In this document: positions 43,322-52,939 of the stretch, in pieces
How positions within the stretch are numbered: position 1 is the stretch's first letter
Layout of the letters: the number at the start of each line of letters is the position of its first letter
Source of the DNA: Halosimplex pelagicum
GTDB taxonomy: Archaea; Halobacteriota; Halobacteria; Halobacteriales; Haloarculaceae
Reading direction: 5' to 3'
Assembly (NCBI RefSeq): GCF_013415905.1
Contig: NZ_CP058909.1
Span: 682,001-746,000, forward strand
DNA: 64,000 nt
The notes under the pieces: generated by a model
What the model saw: the letters and a program-made list of their open reading frames with translations, nothing else
Told to the model about the DNA's origin: nothing
Database searches by the model: none
Translations under genes and position numbers: made by a program

Positions 43322-43969
43322 TCAGAAGAAGTTCAGGAGGCCGAGTTCGACGGCGTAGTGGTAGGCGAGCGCGAGCCAGGCCTCGAAGACGACGGTGCCG
43401 GCCGCCGAGAGGGCGGCGAACTCGCGGGTGTCGATCTCGGCGACGCCGGCGGGGACCGTGAGCATGCCGCGGGTGAAGAGGAGGGCGTTGCTGACGGGCA
43501 CGGCCCACTTGCCCCAGCGGTCGAACCAGCGGTCGAAGCGGTCGAGCTTCGACTCGTCGATCCGGAACCACGGCTTCTGGAGCAGCCACTCGCGACCGCC
43601 GCGCTTGGCGAGCTGGAACAGCGCGACCTGGCCCAGCGTCGCGCCGACGGTCGCGACGGCGAAGATGAGCGCGATCGTCGCCCACTGATACCCCGAGGGG
43701 GCGGTGGCGAGGAACTCGATGGCCCCCGGCACGAGCGCTTCGCTCGGGGCGAAGTACAGCAGCATCGCGCCTTCGAGGACGAAGATGGGCAGCAGGGCGG
43801 GCAGACCGTACGTGTCGATGATCCGCTGGGCGAACTGCTCGTCGCCGAAGACGAACAGGACCGCCCCCGCGACCGCCAGGAGGAAGAAGAAGCCGGCGAC
43901 GACGATCAACCCGTAGTCCTCGGCGAACCCGCGCAGCCGGGACCGCCGGGTCGAATCGAGTGATGCCAT
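43322..43969 (-). CDS. DedA/VTT-family membrane protein
   Basis: A 215-residue membrane protein. The conserved DedA/SNARE-associated region includes YFAPSEALVPGAIEFLA, followed by VGATLGQVALFQLAKRGG. An amphipathic loop (DRFDRWFDRWGKWAVPVSN) precedes the final helices. DedA proteins are linked to phospholipid flipping and membrane homeostasis. A role here is by family only. It is divergent from hemB. Confidence 0.9.
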   Translation of the reverse strand: MASLDSTRRSRLRGFAEDYGLIVVAGFFFLLAVAGAVLFVFGDEQFAQRIIDTYGLPALLPIFVLEGAMLLYFAPSEALVPGAIEFLATAPSGYQWATIALIFAVATVGATLGQVALFQLAKRGGREWLLQKPWFRIDESKLDRFDRWFDRWGKWAVPVSNALLFTRGMLTVPAGVAEIDTREFAALSAAGTVVFEAWLALAYHYAVELGLLNFF

Positions 43970-44131
43970 TCACCCGAACGGTCCGGGCGTATCGGTCAAA
44001 TGTCTTCCGTTCGGGGGCGACGCGACCGTCGCTCGACCGGGAAGGCACCGGCCGGTCGGCGTCGGCGCCGTCCGACCCGAGAGACGCCGCCCGGTCGCTA
44101 CCCTGATTACCCCGAGACGACGAACGGGAGT

Positions 44132-45112
44132 ATGGACATGTCACGCCGACCCCGGCGACTTCGGAGCGACGGCGTCCGCCCGCTCGTGCGGGAGACCGAC
44201 CTCTCGGCGTCGGACCTTATCGCGCCCGTGTTCGTCGACGCGACGACTGACGAGCGCGTCCCGATCGGGTCGATGCCCGGGCACACGCGCGTGCCCGTCG
44301 ACCAAGCGGCCGAGCGCGTCCGCGAAGTCCGCGAGACCGGCGTCGAGGCCGTCATCGTCTTCGGGATCCCAGAGTCGAAGGACAGCGAGGGGTCCCGAGC
44401 CTGGGCCGACGACGGCGTCGTCCAGCGCGCCGTCCGCCGGATCGTCGAGGAGACCGACGCCTACGTGATCACCGACGTGTGCCTCTGCGAGTACACCGAC
44501 CACGGCCACTGCGGCGTGGTCGAGGACGGCGCCCGCGCGGACCCGCACATGACCGTCGACAACGACCGCACCCTGGAGTTGCTGGCCGAGACCGCCGCCT
44601 CCCACGCCGAGGCGGGCGCGGACATGGTCGCGCCCTCCAGCATGACCGACGGGATGGTCGGGGCCATCCGGTCGGAACTGGACGACCGCGGGTTCGAGTC
44701 GCTGCCGGTCATGAGCTACGCGGCGAAGTACGAGTCGGCGTTCTACGGCCCGTTCCGCGACGCCGCCGACGGCGCGCCCGCCTTCGGCGACCGCCGGCAC
44801 TACCAGATGGACCCCGCCAACGGCCGCGAGGCGATGCGCGAGGTCGCACTCGACGTGGAGGAAGGAGCCGACGTGTTGATGATCAAGCCGGCGCTGCCGT
44901 ATCTGGACGTGGTCGCCGACGTGCGCCAGAATTTCGACCACCCGGTCGCGGCGTACAACGTCTCCGGGGAGTACGCGATGCTCCACGCCGCCGCCGAGAA
45001 GGGGTGGCTGGACCTGGAGGCGGTCGCCCACGAGTCGCTGCTGTCGATCAAGCGGGCCGGCGCGGACCTGATCCTCACCTACTTCGCCGAGGACGTGGCC
45101 CGGCGGCTGTAG
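44132..45112 (+). CDS. hemB: Delta-aminolevulinic acid dehydratase
   Basis: A 326-residue porphobilinogen synthase that joins two 5-aminolevulinates in haem and cobamide synthesis. The Zn-type cysteine motif is DVCLCEYTDHGHCG. Schiff-base lysines fit SYAAKYES and MIKPALPYLD. Either ATG 44132 or 44138 could start it; GATTACC upstream fits the second slightly better. No other haem genes are adjacent. Confidence 0.96.
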   Translation: MDMSRRPRRLRSDGVRPLVRETDLSASDLIAPVFVDATTDERVPIGSMPGHTRVPVDQAAERVREVRETGVEAVIVFGIPESKDSEGSRAWADDGVVQRAVRRIVEETDAYVITDVCLCEYTDHGHCGVVEDGARADPHMTVDNDRTLELLAETAASHAEAGADMVAPSSMTDGMVGAIRSELDDRGFESLPVMSYAAKYESAFYGPFRDAADGAPAFGDRRHYQMDPANGREAMREVALDVEEGADVLMIKPALPYLDVVADVRQNFDHPVAAYNVSGEYAMLHAAAEKGWLDLEAVAHESLLSIKRAGADLILTYFAEDVARRL

Positions 45113-45138
45113 CGAGTGGCGTCGGCGGTGACGGCCAG

Positions 45139-46167
45139 TCACGCCGCGTCGACGGCGGGGAGCGTCACGCGGACGACGGTCTCGCCGTCGACACGTTCGT
45201 AGTCGATGCGGCCGTGACACGACTCGACGGCCCACTTGACCAGCCAGAGCCCGAGTCCCGTCCCGTGAGAGAGCTGGGTGAGCGGTCGGTCCTCGAAGAC
45301 GACGGCCCGTTCGGCGTCGGGGATCCCCGGGCCGTCGTCGGCGACTTCGATCTCGGCCATGTCGCCCGCTCGCCGACCCACGAGTCGAACGTCGGGGGCG
45401 TCACCGCCGTGGACCACCGCGTTCGACACGAGGTTCTCGACGGCGGCTTCGAGCGCGCCGCCGGCCAGGACGGGCAGTCGGTCGGGAAAGTCCGTCGTGA
45501 TCGTCGCCGAGTCCGCCGTCTCCCGGGCGGCGGTCGCGACCGAGCGCGAGAGGTCCGCGATGTCGACCACCTGGCGGTCGGTCTCGTCGTCGAAGGCGCG
45601 CTCGACGAGCTGCGCGCGGTCGCTGAGCCGCTCCAGGTCCCGCGCCGCCGAGAGGGTGAGCCGCGCCTGCTCGGCGAGCGGGTCGTCGGCCCGCCGCTCG
45701 ATCTCCGAGGCGCTCCCGAGGATCACCGTCAGGGCGTTGCGGAGGTTGTGCCGGAGCACGCGGTGGAGCACCGCGTGGTGGCGCTTGCGGCGGTTCCGCT
45801 CGGTGATGTCGGTGTATATCGCCAGTCCGCCCCGGCTGCCGTCGCCGCGCTCGTAGGGGATCCCGCGGTAGATGAACTGACGGAGACCGTCCGCGGTCCG
45901 CCGGGTCACCGTCTCGCTGTTGACCTTCCCGTCGGCGGTGCGCCGGTCGAGGTCGACCGCCTCCTCGACGCGGCCCTCCGGGACGATGAACTCGTTGAGC
46001 GACTCGCCGACGACCGTCTCGGCCGACCAGCCGAACATCGCCTCGAACCCGGGGTTGACCGCGCGGACGACCGGCCGCATGTCCGCGACTTCCACCTCGA
46101 CGACGGCGTCGCCGGTGAGCTCGAACAGCGCCTCGAACCGCCCGGCGTGCCGGCCGTCGCTCGTCAC
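45139..46167 (-). CDS. PAS histidine kinase
   Basis: A 342-residue cytoplasmic kinase. A PAS domain (about 8-125, FEALFELTGDAVVEVEVADM) precedes the H-box HRVLRHNLRNALTVILG (about 137-153), then the N-box ENLVSNAVVHG, G1 DDGPGIP and G2 GTGLGLWLVKW. GTG start at 46167, with GGGGGATC just before it. It is divergent from the first amt module with a 691-bp gap. No receiver is adjacent; a nitrogen link is only positional. Confidence 0.92.
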   Translation of the reverse strand: MTSDGRHAGRFEALFELTGDAVVEVEVADMRPVVRAVNPGFEAMFGWSAETVVGESLNEFIVPEGRVEEAVDLDRRTADGKVNSETVTRRTADGLRQFIYRGIPYERGDGSRGGLAIYTDITERNRRKRHHAVLHRVLRHNLRNALTVILGSASEIERRADDPLAEQARLTLSAARDLERLSDRAQLVERAFDDETDRQVVDIADLSRSVATAARETADSATITTDFPDRLPVLAGGALEAAVENLVSNAVVHGGDAPDVRLVGRRAGDMAEIEVADDGPGIPDAERAVVFEDRPLTQLSHGTGLGLWLVKWAVESCHGRIDYERVDGETVVRVTLPAVDAA

Positions 46168-46650
46168 GATCCCCCGTCGGCGGCGGTGAACAGCCGGGGA
46201 TCCGAGGACGCGAGCAACCGATGGGCCCCGCCCCTGAATCCGTCGACGGCGGTCGCGAGTGCAACAGCCACCGGTATCGGTTTCCAGGTTCCAGAAGCGA
46301 TCTCGATAGCGCCGAAACCCTCACGTATTAGTGTATTTTTCGGGATAAGACCGTGCATTCGTAGTCGATTTTAGGACTCTGCTAATCACGCATAATACCG
46401 GGGATTGGCACAATTCACGCGGCCCGCCGGGACCGCCGAGACAGCTACCGCCACCCGGTCGGTTCCCCACCCGCGTCGCTACGGCGACAGTCGTCGGCCC
46501 GTCCCGAGCGGACCGGTCGACGGCCGACGAACTCCCGACAGCGGCCGCCGCGCGCGAGCCGAACGGCCGCGGTCCGGCGCCCCGCGCCGAGATCCGGTCG
46601 ACGAACGTTCGATTCGACTGGACGAACGGCGGCATATCTGGACGAACGAT

Positions 46651-46740
46651 GGCCTTATATCCATAATATCATGGGTTAATTCTGACGGCCGTCTCGTTAT
46701 GCGATTCAGATTTCGATCTTTTCAAGCATACCCTTATGTA
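46651..46740 (+). promoter_or_regulatory. Promoter of the first amt module
   Basis: CCTTATATCC, TAATTCTGACGGCCGTC (palindrome GACGGCCGTC at 46684-46693) and, 37 bases further on, a CCCTTATGTA TATA box (46731-46740). The order and the 37-base spacing match the second amt promoter exactly. The transcript should carry a leader of about 100 nt to ATG 46859, with a 7-bp hairpin (46772-46787) and Shine-Dalgarno GGAGGTG (46844-46850). The rest of the 691-bp gap 46168-46858 shows no gene. Confidence 0.65.
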
Positions 46741-46858
46741 GTAGGGTTCCATGACCCTCAATCGAGATGTACACTACGAACGTAGTGAGAATGGGTGGAA
46801 AGGTATGCGATTATCAAGATAGTTCGGGTCGTTCCAGTGGAGCGGAGGTGACGGCCGC

Positions 46859-48313
46859 ATGACGGCCGCGCTGCTGGCGCCGGCGGCCGACGCGGTGCTC
46901 CAGCTGGACCCGGGCGCGGTCGCCGACGGGGTGAACAACGTCTGGATCCTCGTGGTCTGTTTCCTGATCTTCTTCATGCAGCCGGGCTTCGCCCTGCTGG
47001 AGAGCGGGCAGGTCCGCGCGAAGAACGTCGGCAACGTCCTGATGAAGAACATGACCGACTGGATGCTCGGCGTGCTGGTCTTCTTCGCGCTCGGTGCGGC
47101 GGTCAGCGCCCTCGTCGGGCAGTTGACGGCCCCCGGGACGGCGTTCGACCTCGCGAGTGCGTGGGGCCACGTCAACGACCCGACCCAGTACATCGGATGG
47201 TTCTTCGGCGCGGTCTTCGCGATGACCGCCGCGACCATCGTCTCCGGCGCGGTCGCCGAGCGCATGAACTTCTCGGCGTACGTCTTCGTCGCCGCGGCGA
47301 TGACCGCCGTCATCTACCCGGTCGTGACGGGGATGACGTGGGCCGGCGGCCTGCTCTCGGCCGACGGGTTCCTCGGGCAGGCAATCGGCGTCGGCTACCT
47401 CGACTTCGCCGGCGCGACGGTCGTCCACATGGTCGGTGGCCTCGCCGGCCTCGTGGGCGCGAAGATGGTCGGCGCCCGGTCCGGCCGCTACGACTCCAGC
47501 GGGAACAGCCAGCCCATCCCCGGCCACTCGATGCTGCTCGCGGTGCTGGGCACGATGTTCCTCGCGTTCGGCTGGTACGGCTTCAACGTCGGCACGCAGG
47601 CGACGGTCCTCTCGGCGGGCGACTCCGGCGTCACCTTCATGGGCGGCGCGCTGGGGCAGGTCGTCCTGAACACGACGCTCGGCATGGGCGCCGGCGGCGT
47701 CGCGGCCATGGTCGTCTCGAACGCGTGGCAGGGCAAGCCCGACCCGCTGTGGGCCGCTAACGGCCTGCTCGCCGGTCTGGTCGCCGTCACCGGCGCGGTC
47801 CCCCACGTCACCTGGTGGGGCGGCGTCATCCTCGGCGGCCTCGCTGGCGCGCTGGTCCTGCCGACCTACCGCTGGGTCGTCGACTCGCTGAAGATCGACG
47901 ACGTCTGCGGCGTCTTCGCGGTCCACGGCAGCGCGGGCGCCATCGGGACCATCCTCATCCCCGTGTTCGGCGTCACCGCCTCCGGCGGCTACACGTTCCT
48001 CGGTGTCGACCAGCTGATCATGCAGGTCGCCGGCTGTCTCATCATCGCAGTCTGGACGATCCTCGCCACCGCCGTCGCGTTCAAGGTCGCCGGTGCCATC
48101 TTCGGACTGCGCGTCTCCGAGGAGGAGGAAGAGGCCGGCCTCGACGAGAGCGAACACGGCGTCTCCGTCTACCCCGAGTTCACCGCCGGCGGCAGCCGCG
48201 ACAGCCCGGCCGTGAGCGCGGACGGCGGCGAAGTTCGGACCGACGGCGGCCTCGCGGACGACGCCGCAGTCGACGCGTCCGCCGCGGACGACGGAGGTGT
48301 CTCCGATGAGTGA
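46859..48313 (+). CDS. amt: Ammonium transporter Amt, first copy
   Basis: A 484-residue Amt/Mep/Rh channel. The family pore and signature regions [17 protein letters not shown] and [12 protein letters not shown] supply the two channel histidines. There are about 11 membrane segments up to residue 420. A cytoplasmic tail ([18 protein letters not shown], then GGEVRTDGG) would meet GlnK. A Shine-Dalgarno sequence 8 bases before the ATG shows a leadered transcript. The stop overlaps the glnK start by 8 bases. It is the first gene of the duplicated amt-glnK-lrp unit. Confidence 0.97.
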   Translation: MTAALLAPAADAVLQLDPGAVADGVNNVWILVVCFLIFFMQPGFALLESGQVRAKNVGNVLMKNMTDWMLGVLVFFALGAAVSALVGQLTAPGTAFDLASAWGHVNDPTQYIGWFFGAVFAMTAATIVSGAVAERMNFSAYVFVAAAMTAVIYPVVTGMTWAGGLLSADGFLGQAIGVGYLDFAGATVVHMVGGLAGLVGAKMVGARSGRYDSSGNSQPIPGHSMLLAVLGTMFLAFGWYGFNVGTQATVLSAGDSGVTFMGGALGQVVLNTTLGMGAGGVAAMVVSNAWQGKPDPLWAANGLLAGLVAVTGAVPHVTWWGGVILGGLAGALVLPTYRWVVDSLKIDDVCGVFAVHGSAGAIGTILIPVFGVTASGGYTFLGVDQLIMQVAGCLIIAVWTILATAVAFKVAGAIFGLRVSEEEEEAGLDESEHGVSVYPEFTAGGSRDSPAVSADGGEVRTDGGLADDAAVDASAADDGGVSDE

Positions 48314-48659
48314 CGACGAGATCAAGATGGTCGTCGCGGTCGTCCGCCCGGACAAGCTCGGCGACGTGAAACAGGCGCTGGCCGAGGCCGGCGCCCCCTC
48401 CCTGACGGTGACGAACGTCTCCGGCCGCGGCTCCCAGCCCGCCAAGACGGGCCAGTGGCGCGGCGAGGAGTACGTCGTCGACCTCCACCAGAAAGTGAAA
48501 ATCGAGTGCGTCGTCTCCGATATCCCCGCTCAGGACGTGGTCGACGCCATCGCCGACGCCGCCCAGACGGGCGAGCCCGGCGACGGCAAGATATTCGTCC
48601 TCCCCGTCGAGGACGCCGTCCAGGTCCGGACCGGCGACTCGGGGCCAGAGGCAGTCTGA
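48306..48659 (+). CDS. glnK: GlnK PII protein, first copy
   Basis: A 117-residue PII trimer subunit. N-terminal [20 protein letters not shown]. The T-loop [20 protein letters not shown] contains the tyrosine of the Y51 position. C-terminal [18 protein letters not shown] completes the nucleotide site. PII proteins bind ATP/ADP and 2-oxoglutarate and plug Amt when nitrogen is ample. The start overlaps the amt end, so translation is coupled. Confidence 0.97.
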   Translation: MSDDEIKMVVAVVRPDKLGDVKQALAEAGAPSLTVTNVSGRGSQPAKTGQWRGEEYVVDLHQKVKIECVVSDIPAQDVVDAIADAAQTGEPGDGKIFVLPVEDAVQVRTGDSGPEAV

Positions 48660-48665
48660 GATTCG

Positions 48666-49130
48666 ATGTCGGCAGAACTGGACGATACCGACCGGCGGAT
48701 CATCGACGCCCTGCTCGACAACGGGCGCGCCAGCGCGAGCGAACTCGCCGAGCAGGCCGAGATCGCCACCGCGACCGCCACCAAGCGGCTCCAGCGCCTC
48801 GAAGAGGACGGCGTCATCGACGGCTACCAGCCCGAGATCGACTACGGCGCCTTCGGCTACGAGGTCACCGCCGTCTTCCGACTCGACGTTGACGGCGAAG
48901 GTCTCGAAACGGTCGTCGACGACCTGCGCGAGACCAGCAACATGGTCGGCGTCTACGAGGTCACCGGAAGCGACGACGTGGTCGCCGTCGGGAAGTTCGA
49001 GAACACGGAAGCCCTGAACGCCCAGATCAAGTCGGTGCTCACCCACCCCGAGGTGCGGTCGGCCCGGACGAGCATCGTCCTCGACACCGTCTGCGAGTAC
49101 GACCGCCTCCCGGTCGACGCCGACGAGTAA
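48666..49130 (+). CDS. Lrp/AsnC-family regulator, first copy
   Basis: A 154-residue protein. Residues 5-60 are the AsnC helix-turn-helix (DRRIIDALLDNGRASASELA; IATATATKRLQRLEEDGVI). The rest is the RAM ligand-binding domain (VGVYEVTGSDDVVAVGKFE). It starts 6 bases after the glnK stop. The tight link makes it the likely regulator of nitrogen genes, including this module, perhaps sensing an amino acid. The tandem copy at 51450 shares the layout and most motifs. Confidence 0.93.
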   Translation: MSAELDDTDRRIIDALLDNGRASASELAEQAEIATATATKRLQRLEEDGVIDGYQPEIDYGAFGYEVTAVFRLDVDGEGLETVVDDLRETSNMVGVYEVTGSDDVVAVGKFENTEALNAQIKSVLTHPEVRSARTSIVLDTVCEYDRLPVDADE

Positions 49131-49286
49131 CGGTCGCCCCGCGGTCGGCACACGGCCGACCACGTTCCCCTCCGCTCGCGTCCGAAACACACCCGATCAC
49201 TTTCTGCTCCGCTCGCGTCCGATCGTCACGTCGAGCGCGCGAGAGCGTCTACCCCCCGGATCGGCCGATTTTGCCGGGTTTCCTGG

Positions 49287-49430
49287 TTGACGAGCGTCCA
49301 AATTAGACGTGTGTCAACCGTGCGTTTCTGGACGGAATACAACCTTAAATGGATAATACTCTACCCTAATTTTGACGAGCGTCTACGGAATCCCTGAAAG
49401 TTGCGCCATTGTAAAGCCAACCCTTATACG
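49287..49430 (+). promoter_or_regulatory. Promoter of the second amt module
   Basis: TTGACGAGCGTC occurs at 49287-49298 and again at 49372-49383. The A/T-rich block CCTTAAATGGATAATACT (49343-49360) matches the block before the first amt. CCCTTATACG (49421-49430) begins 38 bases after the second GTC, the same spacing as in the first promoter. An mRNA leader of about 90-120 nt with a CTCCG/CGGAG hairpin follows. The 412-bp gap 49131-49542 holds no gene. Confidence 0.65.
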
Positions 49431-49542
49431 GAGTGATTCCGCACAGTTCTCCCGTACTCTCCGAAACGATCGGAGGGCAAAACAGCGTTCGACTGAACGA
49501 TTCGAAACCGGTCGGGCGTCACATCGATACACACGACACATC

Positions 49543-50919
49543 ATGCTCGAACTCACCGCACTGCAGACGGAGACGGGGACGCTGATAGACGCGATCAACT
49601 ACACCTGGATACTGGTCGTCTCGTTCATGATCTTCTTCATGCACGCCGGCTTCGCCATGCTGGAGGCGGGCCAGGTGCGCTCGAAGAACGTCTCGAACCA
49701 GTTGACCAAGAACCTGTTGACCTGGTCGGTCGGGGTGACGGTCTTCTTCGCCATCGGGTCGGGAGTCTCCTCGCTGGTCGGCGGCGGCGGGTGGGGCGCG
49801 GCCTACCTCTCCAGCGGTACCGGCTGGATCGACTGGCTCTACGGCGCCGTGTTCGCGATGACCGCCGCGACCATCGTCTCGGGCGCGGTCGCCGGTCGCG
49901 CGAAACTGCGGGCGTACGTGACCTACACGTTCCTGCTGGCCGCGGTCATCTACCCGGTCGTCATCGGGATGACGTGGTCGGTCGCCGAGGGCGTGACCGG
50001 CCCCGTCGAGATGATCACCGGCGTCGCGTTCACCGACTTCGCCGGCGGGATGATCGTCCACGGCATGGGTGGCATCGCGGGTCTCACCGCCGCGGCCGTC
50101 CTCGGTCCGCGGATCGGCCGCTACAACGACGACGGCTCGTCGAACGTCATCCCGGGCCACTCGATGACCTTCGCCGTGCTGGGCACGCTGATGCTCGCGT
50201 TCGGCTGGTACGGCTTCAACGTGGGTACCTCGGCGATCTTCGCCGACGGCGCCTTCCTGGGCGACCAGCTCGGTCGTGTCGCCATGACCACCACGCTCTC
50301 GATGGCCGCCGGCGCGATGGGCGCCGCGGGCGTCGCCTGGGCGAAGACGGGGAAGGTCGACACCCTCTACGTCGCCAACGGGCTGCTGGCCGGTCTCGTC
50401 GGCATCACGGCGATCCCCCACACGACGACCGTGTGGGGCGCGGCCCTCGTCGGCGTGCTCGCCGGCGCGCAGCTCCCGATCGTCTTCGCGTTCGTCGAGA
50501 AGCGCTTGAAGATCGACGACGTCTGCGCCGTCTTCCCGGTCCACGGGAGCGCGGGCGTCCTCGGCACGCTGCTGTACCCGTTCGTCGCCGTCGCCGGCTG
50601 GAACGGCCTCACGCCGGACATCGGCTTCATGATCGAAGGGCTGTTCGCGCAGGCGGTCGGCGTCGTCCTCATCGCCGGCTGGACGGTCCTCGCGACCGGC
50701 GTCATCTGGTACGCGTTCAAGGCCGTCGGCCAGGCCCGCGTCAGCCGCGAACACGAGCAGGAGGGCCTCGACGTGAGCGAACACGGCGTCGAGACCTACC
50801 CCGAGTTCGGCGACGAGGGCGCCGCGGTCGCCGACGGCGGCACGGTTCGCACCGACGGCGGTGTTTCCGGCGAGAACTACGTCCCCGCCGAACGTACTGC
50901 GGACGAACGGAGTGACTGA
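49543..50919 (+). CDS. amt: Ammonium transporter Amt, second copy
   Basis: A 458-residue Amt channel, paralogous to the one at 46859. The key regions are DFAGGMIVHGMGGIAGL and FPVHGSAGVLGT. The tail ends HEQEGLDVSEHGVETYPEF and GGTVRTDGG, like the first copy. It lacks the Shine-Dalgarno seen in copy 1. ATG at 49543 is chosen because the membrane domain begins shortly after. The glnK copy follows after a 3-base gap. Confidence 0.97.
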   Translation: MLELTALQTETGTLIDAINYTWILVVSFMIFFMHAGFAMLEAGQVRSKNVSNQLTKNLLTWSVGVTVFFAIGSGVSSLVGGGGWGAAYLSSGTGWIDWLYGAVFAMTAATIVSGAVAGRAKLRAYVTYTFLLAAVIYPVVIGMTWSVAEGVTGPVEMITGVAFTDFAGGMIVHGMGGIAGLTAAAVLGPRIGRYNDDGSSNVIPGHSMTFAVLGTLMLAFGWYGFNVGTSAIFADGAFLGDQLGRVAMTTTLSMAAGAMGAAGVAWAKTGKVDTLYVANGLLAGLVGITAIPHTTTVWGAALVGVLAGAQLPIVFAFVEKRLKIDDVCAVFPVHGSAGVLGTLLYPFVAVAGWNGLTPDIGFMIEGLFAQAVGVVLIAGWTVLATGVIWYAFKAVGQARVSREHEQEGLDVSEHGVETYPEFGDEGAAVADGGTVRTDGGVSGENYVPAERTADERSD

Positions 50920-50922
50920 CCG

Positions 50923-51426
50923 ATGACCGACGACACCCAAACTGACAGCATCGACGCGGACGACCAGGCGGACGCGAACGCGAACTCGACGACTATGAAC
51001 GACAACGAAATTCGAACGGACGGTGGCATCGACGCGGAAGAGCACGAGATCCGGACCGACGGCGGCGAGGAACCGAACGACGGCGAGATCAAGATGGTGG
51101 TCGCGGTCGTGCGACCGGACAAGCTCGGCGACGTGAAACAGGCGCTCGCGGAGATCGGCGCCCCCTCCCTGACGGTGACGAACGTCTCCGGTCGCGGCTC
51201 TCAGCCGGCGAAGAAGGGACAGTGGCGCGGCGAGGAGTACGTCGTCGACCTCCACCAGAAAGTGAAAATCGAGTGCGTTGTCGCGGACATCCCCGCCCAG
51301 GACGTGGTCGACGCCATCGCCGAGGGCGGCAACACCGGCGAGAAGGGCGACGGGAAAGTGTTCGTCCTGCCCGTCGAGAGCGCGACGCAGATCCGCACGG
51401 GCAAGACCGGTCGGGACGCGGTCTGA
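50923..51426 (+). CDS. glnK: GlnK PII protein, second copy, N-terminally extended
   Basis: A 167-residue PII protein. The core from [20 protein letters not shown] on is nearly identical to the first glnK, including the T-loop [20 protein letters not shown] (Lys for Thr). About 50 extra N-terminal residues are acidic and contain two EIRTDGG units, the same motif as the tails of both Amt proteins. If translated, the extension could interfere with or aid Amt docking. An internal ATG after residue 24 could give a shorter form. Confidence 0.93.
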   Translation: MTDDTQTDSIDADDQADANANSTTMNDNEIRTDGGIDAEEHEIRTDGGEEPNDGEIKMVVAVVRPDKLGDVKQALAEIGAPSLTVTNVSGRGSQPAKKGQWRGEEYVVDLHQKVKIECVVADIPAQDVVDAIAEGGNTGEKGDGKVFVLPVESATQIRTGKTGRDAV

Positions 51427-51449
51427 GCGCTCGGAGGGCGGAAAGCGCA

Positions 51450-51908
51450 ATGGTCGACATCGACGAGACGGACAGGCGGCTGGTCGACGCGCTGCTGGCC
51501 GACGGCCGCGCCAGCGCGAACGAACTCGCCGCGGAGGTCGGAGTCGCGACCGCGACCGCGACCAAGCGCGTCCAGACCCTGGAAGACGAGGGCGTCATCG
51601 ACGGCTACCGGCCCGAGATCGACTACGGCGCGCTCGGCTTCGCGGTGACCGCGGTGTTCAACCTCGACGTGGCCGGCAGCGGCATCGAGGCCGTCGTCGC
51701 CGAGCTGGCCGACGCCGGCAACATGGTCGGCGTCTACGAGGTCACCGGGAGCCAGGACGTGATCGCGATCGGCAAGTTCACCGACACGGCGTCGCTGAAC
51801 GCCCGGATCAAGGAGCTGCTCGTCGACGACGACATCGAGTCGATCGCGACGAACATCGCGCTGGAGGTCGTCGCCGAGAACGAGCCGCTCCCGCTCGCCG
51901 AGGACTGA
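51450..51908 (+). CDS. Lrp/AsnC-family regulator, second copy
   Basis: A 152-residue paralogue of the regulator at 48666 (DRRLVDALLADGRASANELA; VATATATKRVQTLEDEGVI; MVGVYEVTGSQDVIAIGKF). ATG at 51450 has GGAGGGCGG upstream and is 23 bases after the glnK stop. The helix-turn-helix regions are close, so the two regulators may share sites or form mixed oligomers. Its ligand is unknown. Confidence 0.93.
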   Translation: MVDIDETDRRLVDALLADGRASANELAAEVGVATATATKRVQTLEDEGVIDGYRPEIDYGALGFAVTAVFNLDVAGSGIEAVVAELADAGNMVGVYEVTGSQDVIAIGKFTDTASLNARIKELLVDDDIESIATNIALEVVAENEPLPLAED

Positions 51909-52059
51909 GACGGGGACGCTTTTTCCCGGCCGGCGGGCGGCCGACGGCCGCTCTCCTCGGCCGACGAGCGAGCGACGGACGCCGCTCCGAGCCGCCGCGC
52001 GGTCCGCCGGACCGTGCCGGCGGCGGCCGACACTCCCGCGAGCGGTGAAGTGTAAGGTC

Positions 52060-52068
52060 TTAGTATTT
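52060..52068 (+). promoter_or_regulatory. TATA box of the CBS-glyS operon
   Basis: TTAGTATTT, 23-31 bases before ATG 52091. Confidence 0.5.
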
Positions 52069-52090
52069 GGGGCTGGGAGTACGCTGTACT

Positions 52091-52939
52091 ATGAACGTCG
52101 CAGACGTAATGACGCCCCGCGAGGACCTCGTCACGGTCGAGTTGCCCGGCACCCGCGACGACGTCCTCGAGTATCTCCAGGAGCGGGCGTTCTCGTCGGT
52201 CCCGGTCGTCACCGAGGGCGACGACGGCGAGGAGTTCCGCGGCCTCGTCTCCCGTGACGCCCTGATCGACCAGCCCGACGAGGACCAGCTCGCCATGCTC
52301 GTCGAGGAGGTCCCCACCACGGGCGCCGACGCCACCCTCACCGAGCTGGCCGGACTCATGCTCGCCGAGGGCGCCCGCCGCGTCCCCGTCGTCGACGGCC
52401 GACTGGAGGGTATCGTCACCATCACCGACGTGGTCCGCGCCATCGCGACCGGCGACGTGGACGGCGACGTGACCGTCGACGGCCTCGCCCAGCGCGAGGT
52501 CAACTGCGTCTACGAGGGCGCGCCGCTGCCCGTCGCCGAGCGGGAACTCTCCCACGCCGACGCCCCCTACGGCGTCGCGCTGGACGACGCGGGCGAGACC
52601 AGCGGGATGATCACCGAGGTCGACGTCATCGACGTGGCCCGCGTCGTCGAGGGCGAGGAGGAGACCGGCGACAGCCTCGCCGCCGACGACGACGACTGGA
52701 AGTGGGAGAGCGTCAAGGCCGTCGGCTCCCGGTACATGCCCACCCGCAACGTCGAGATCCCCGCCGGCCCCGTCTCGGAGTTCATGACCAGCGATCTGGT
52801 CACCATCAGCGGTCGCCGCAGTGCCCAGGACGCCGCCCAGCTGATGATCGAACACGACATCGAGCAGATCCCGCTGGTCTCCGGCGACGAGCTCTCGGGC
52901 ATCGTCCGGGACATGGATCTCTTGGAGGCGCTTCGATGA
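52091..52939 (+). CDS. Four-CBS-domain protein
   Basis: A 282-residue protein made of four CBS motifs (MNVADVMTPREDLVTVELPG; RVPVVDGRLEGIVTITDVV; VALDDAGETSGMITEVDV; VSEFMTSDLVTISGRRSA). It should bind adenine nucleotides or SAM. Its stop overlaps the glyS start (ATGA), which suggests a functional or regulatory link to glycyl-tRNA synthesis or to energy charge; this is inference. Confidence 0.9.
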   Translation: MNVADVMTPREDLVTVELPGTRDDVLEYLQERAFSSVPVVTEGDDGEEFRGLVSRDALIDQPDEDQLAMLVEEVPTTGADATLTELAGLMLAEGARRVPVVDGRLEGIVTITDVVRAIATGDVDGDVTVDGLAQREVNCVYEGAPLPVAERELSHADAPYGVALDDAGETSGMITEVDVIDVARVVEGEEETGDSLAADDDDWKWESVKAVGSRYMPTRNVEIPAGPVSEFMTSDLVTISGRRSAQDAAQLMIEHDIEQIPLVSGDELSGIVRDMDLLEALR

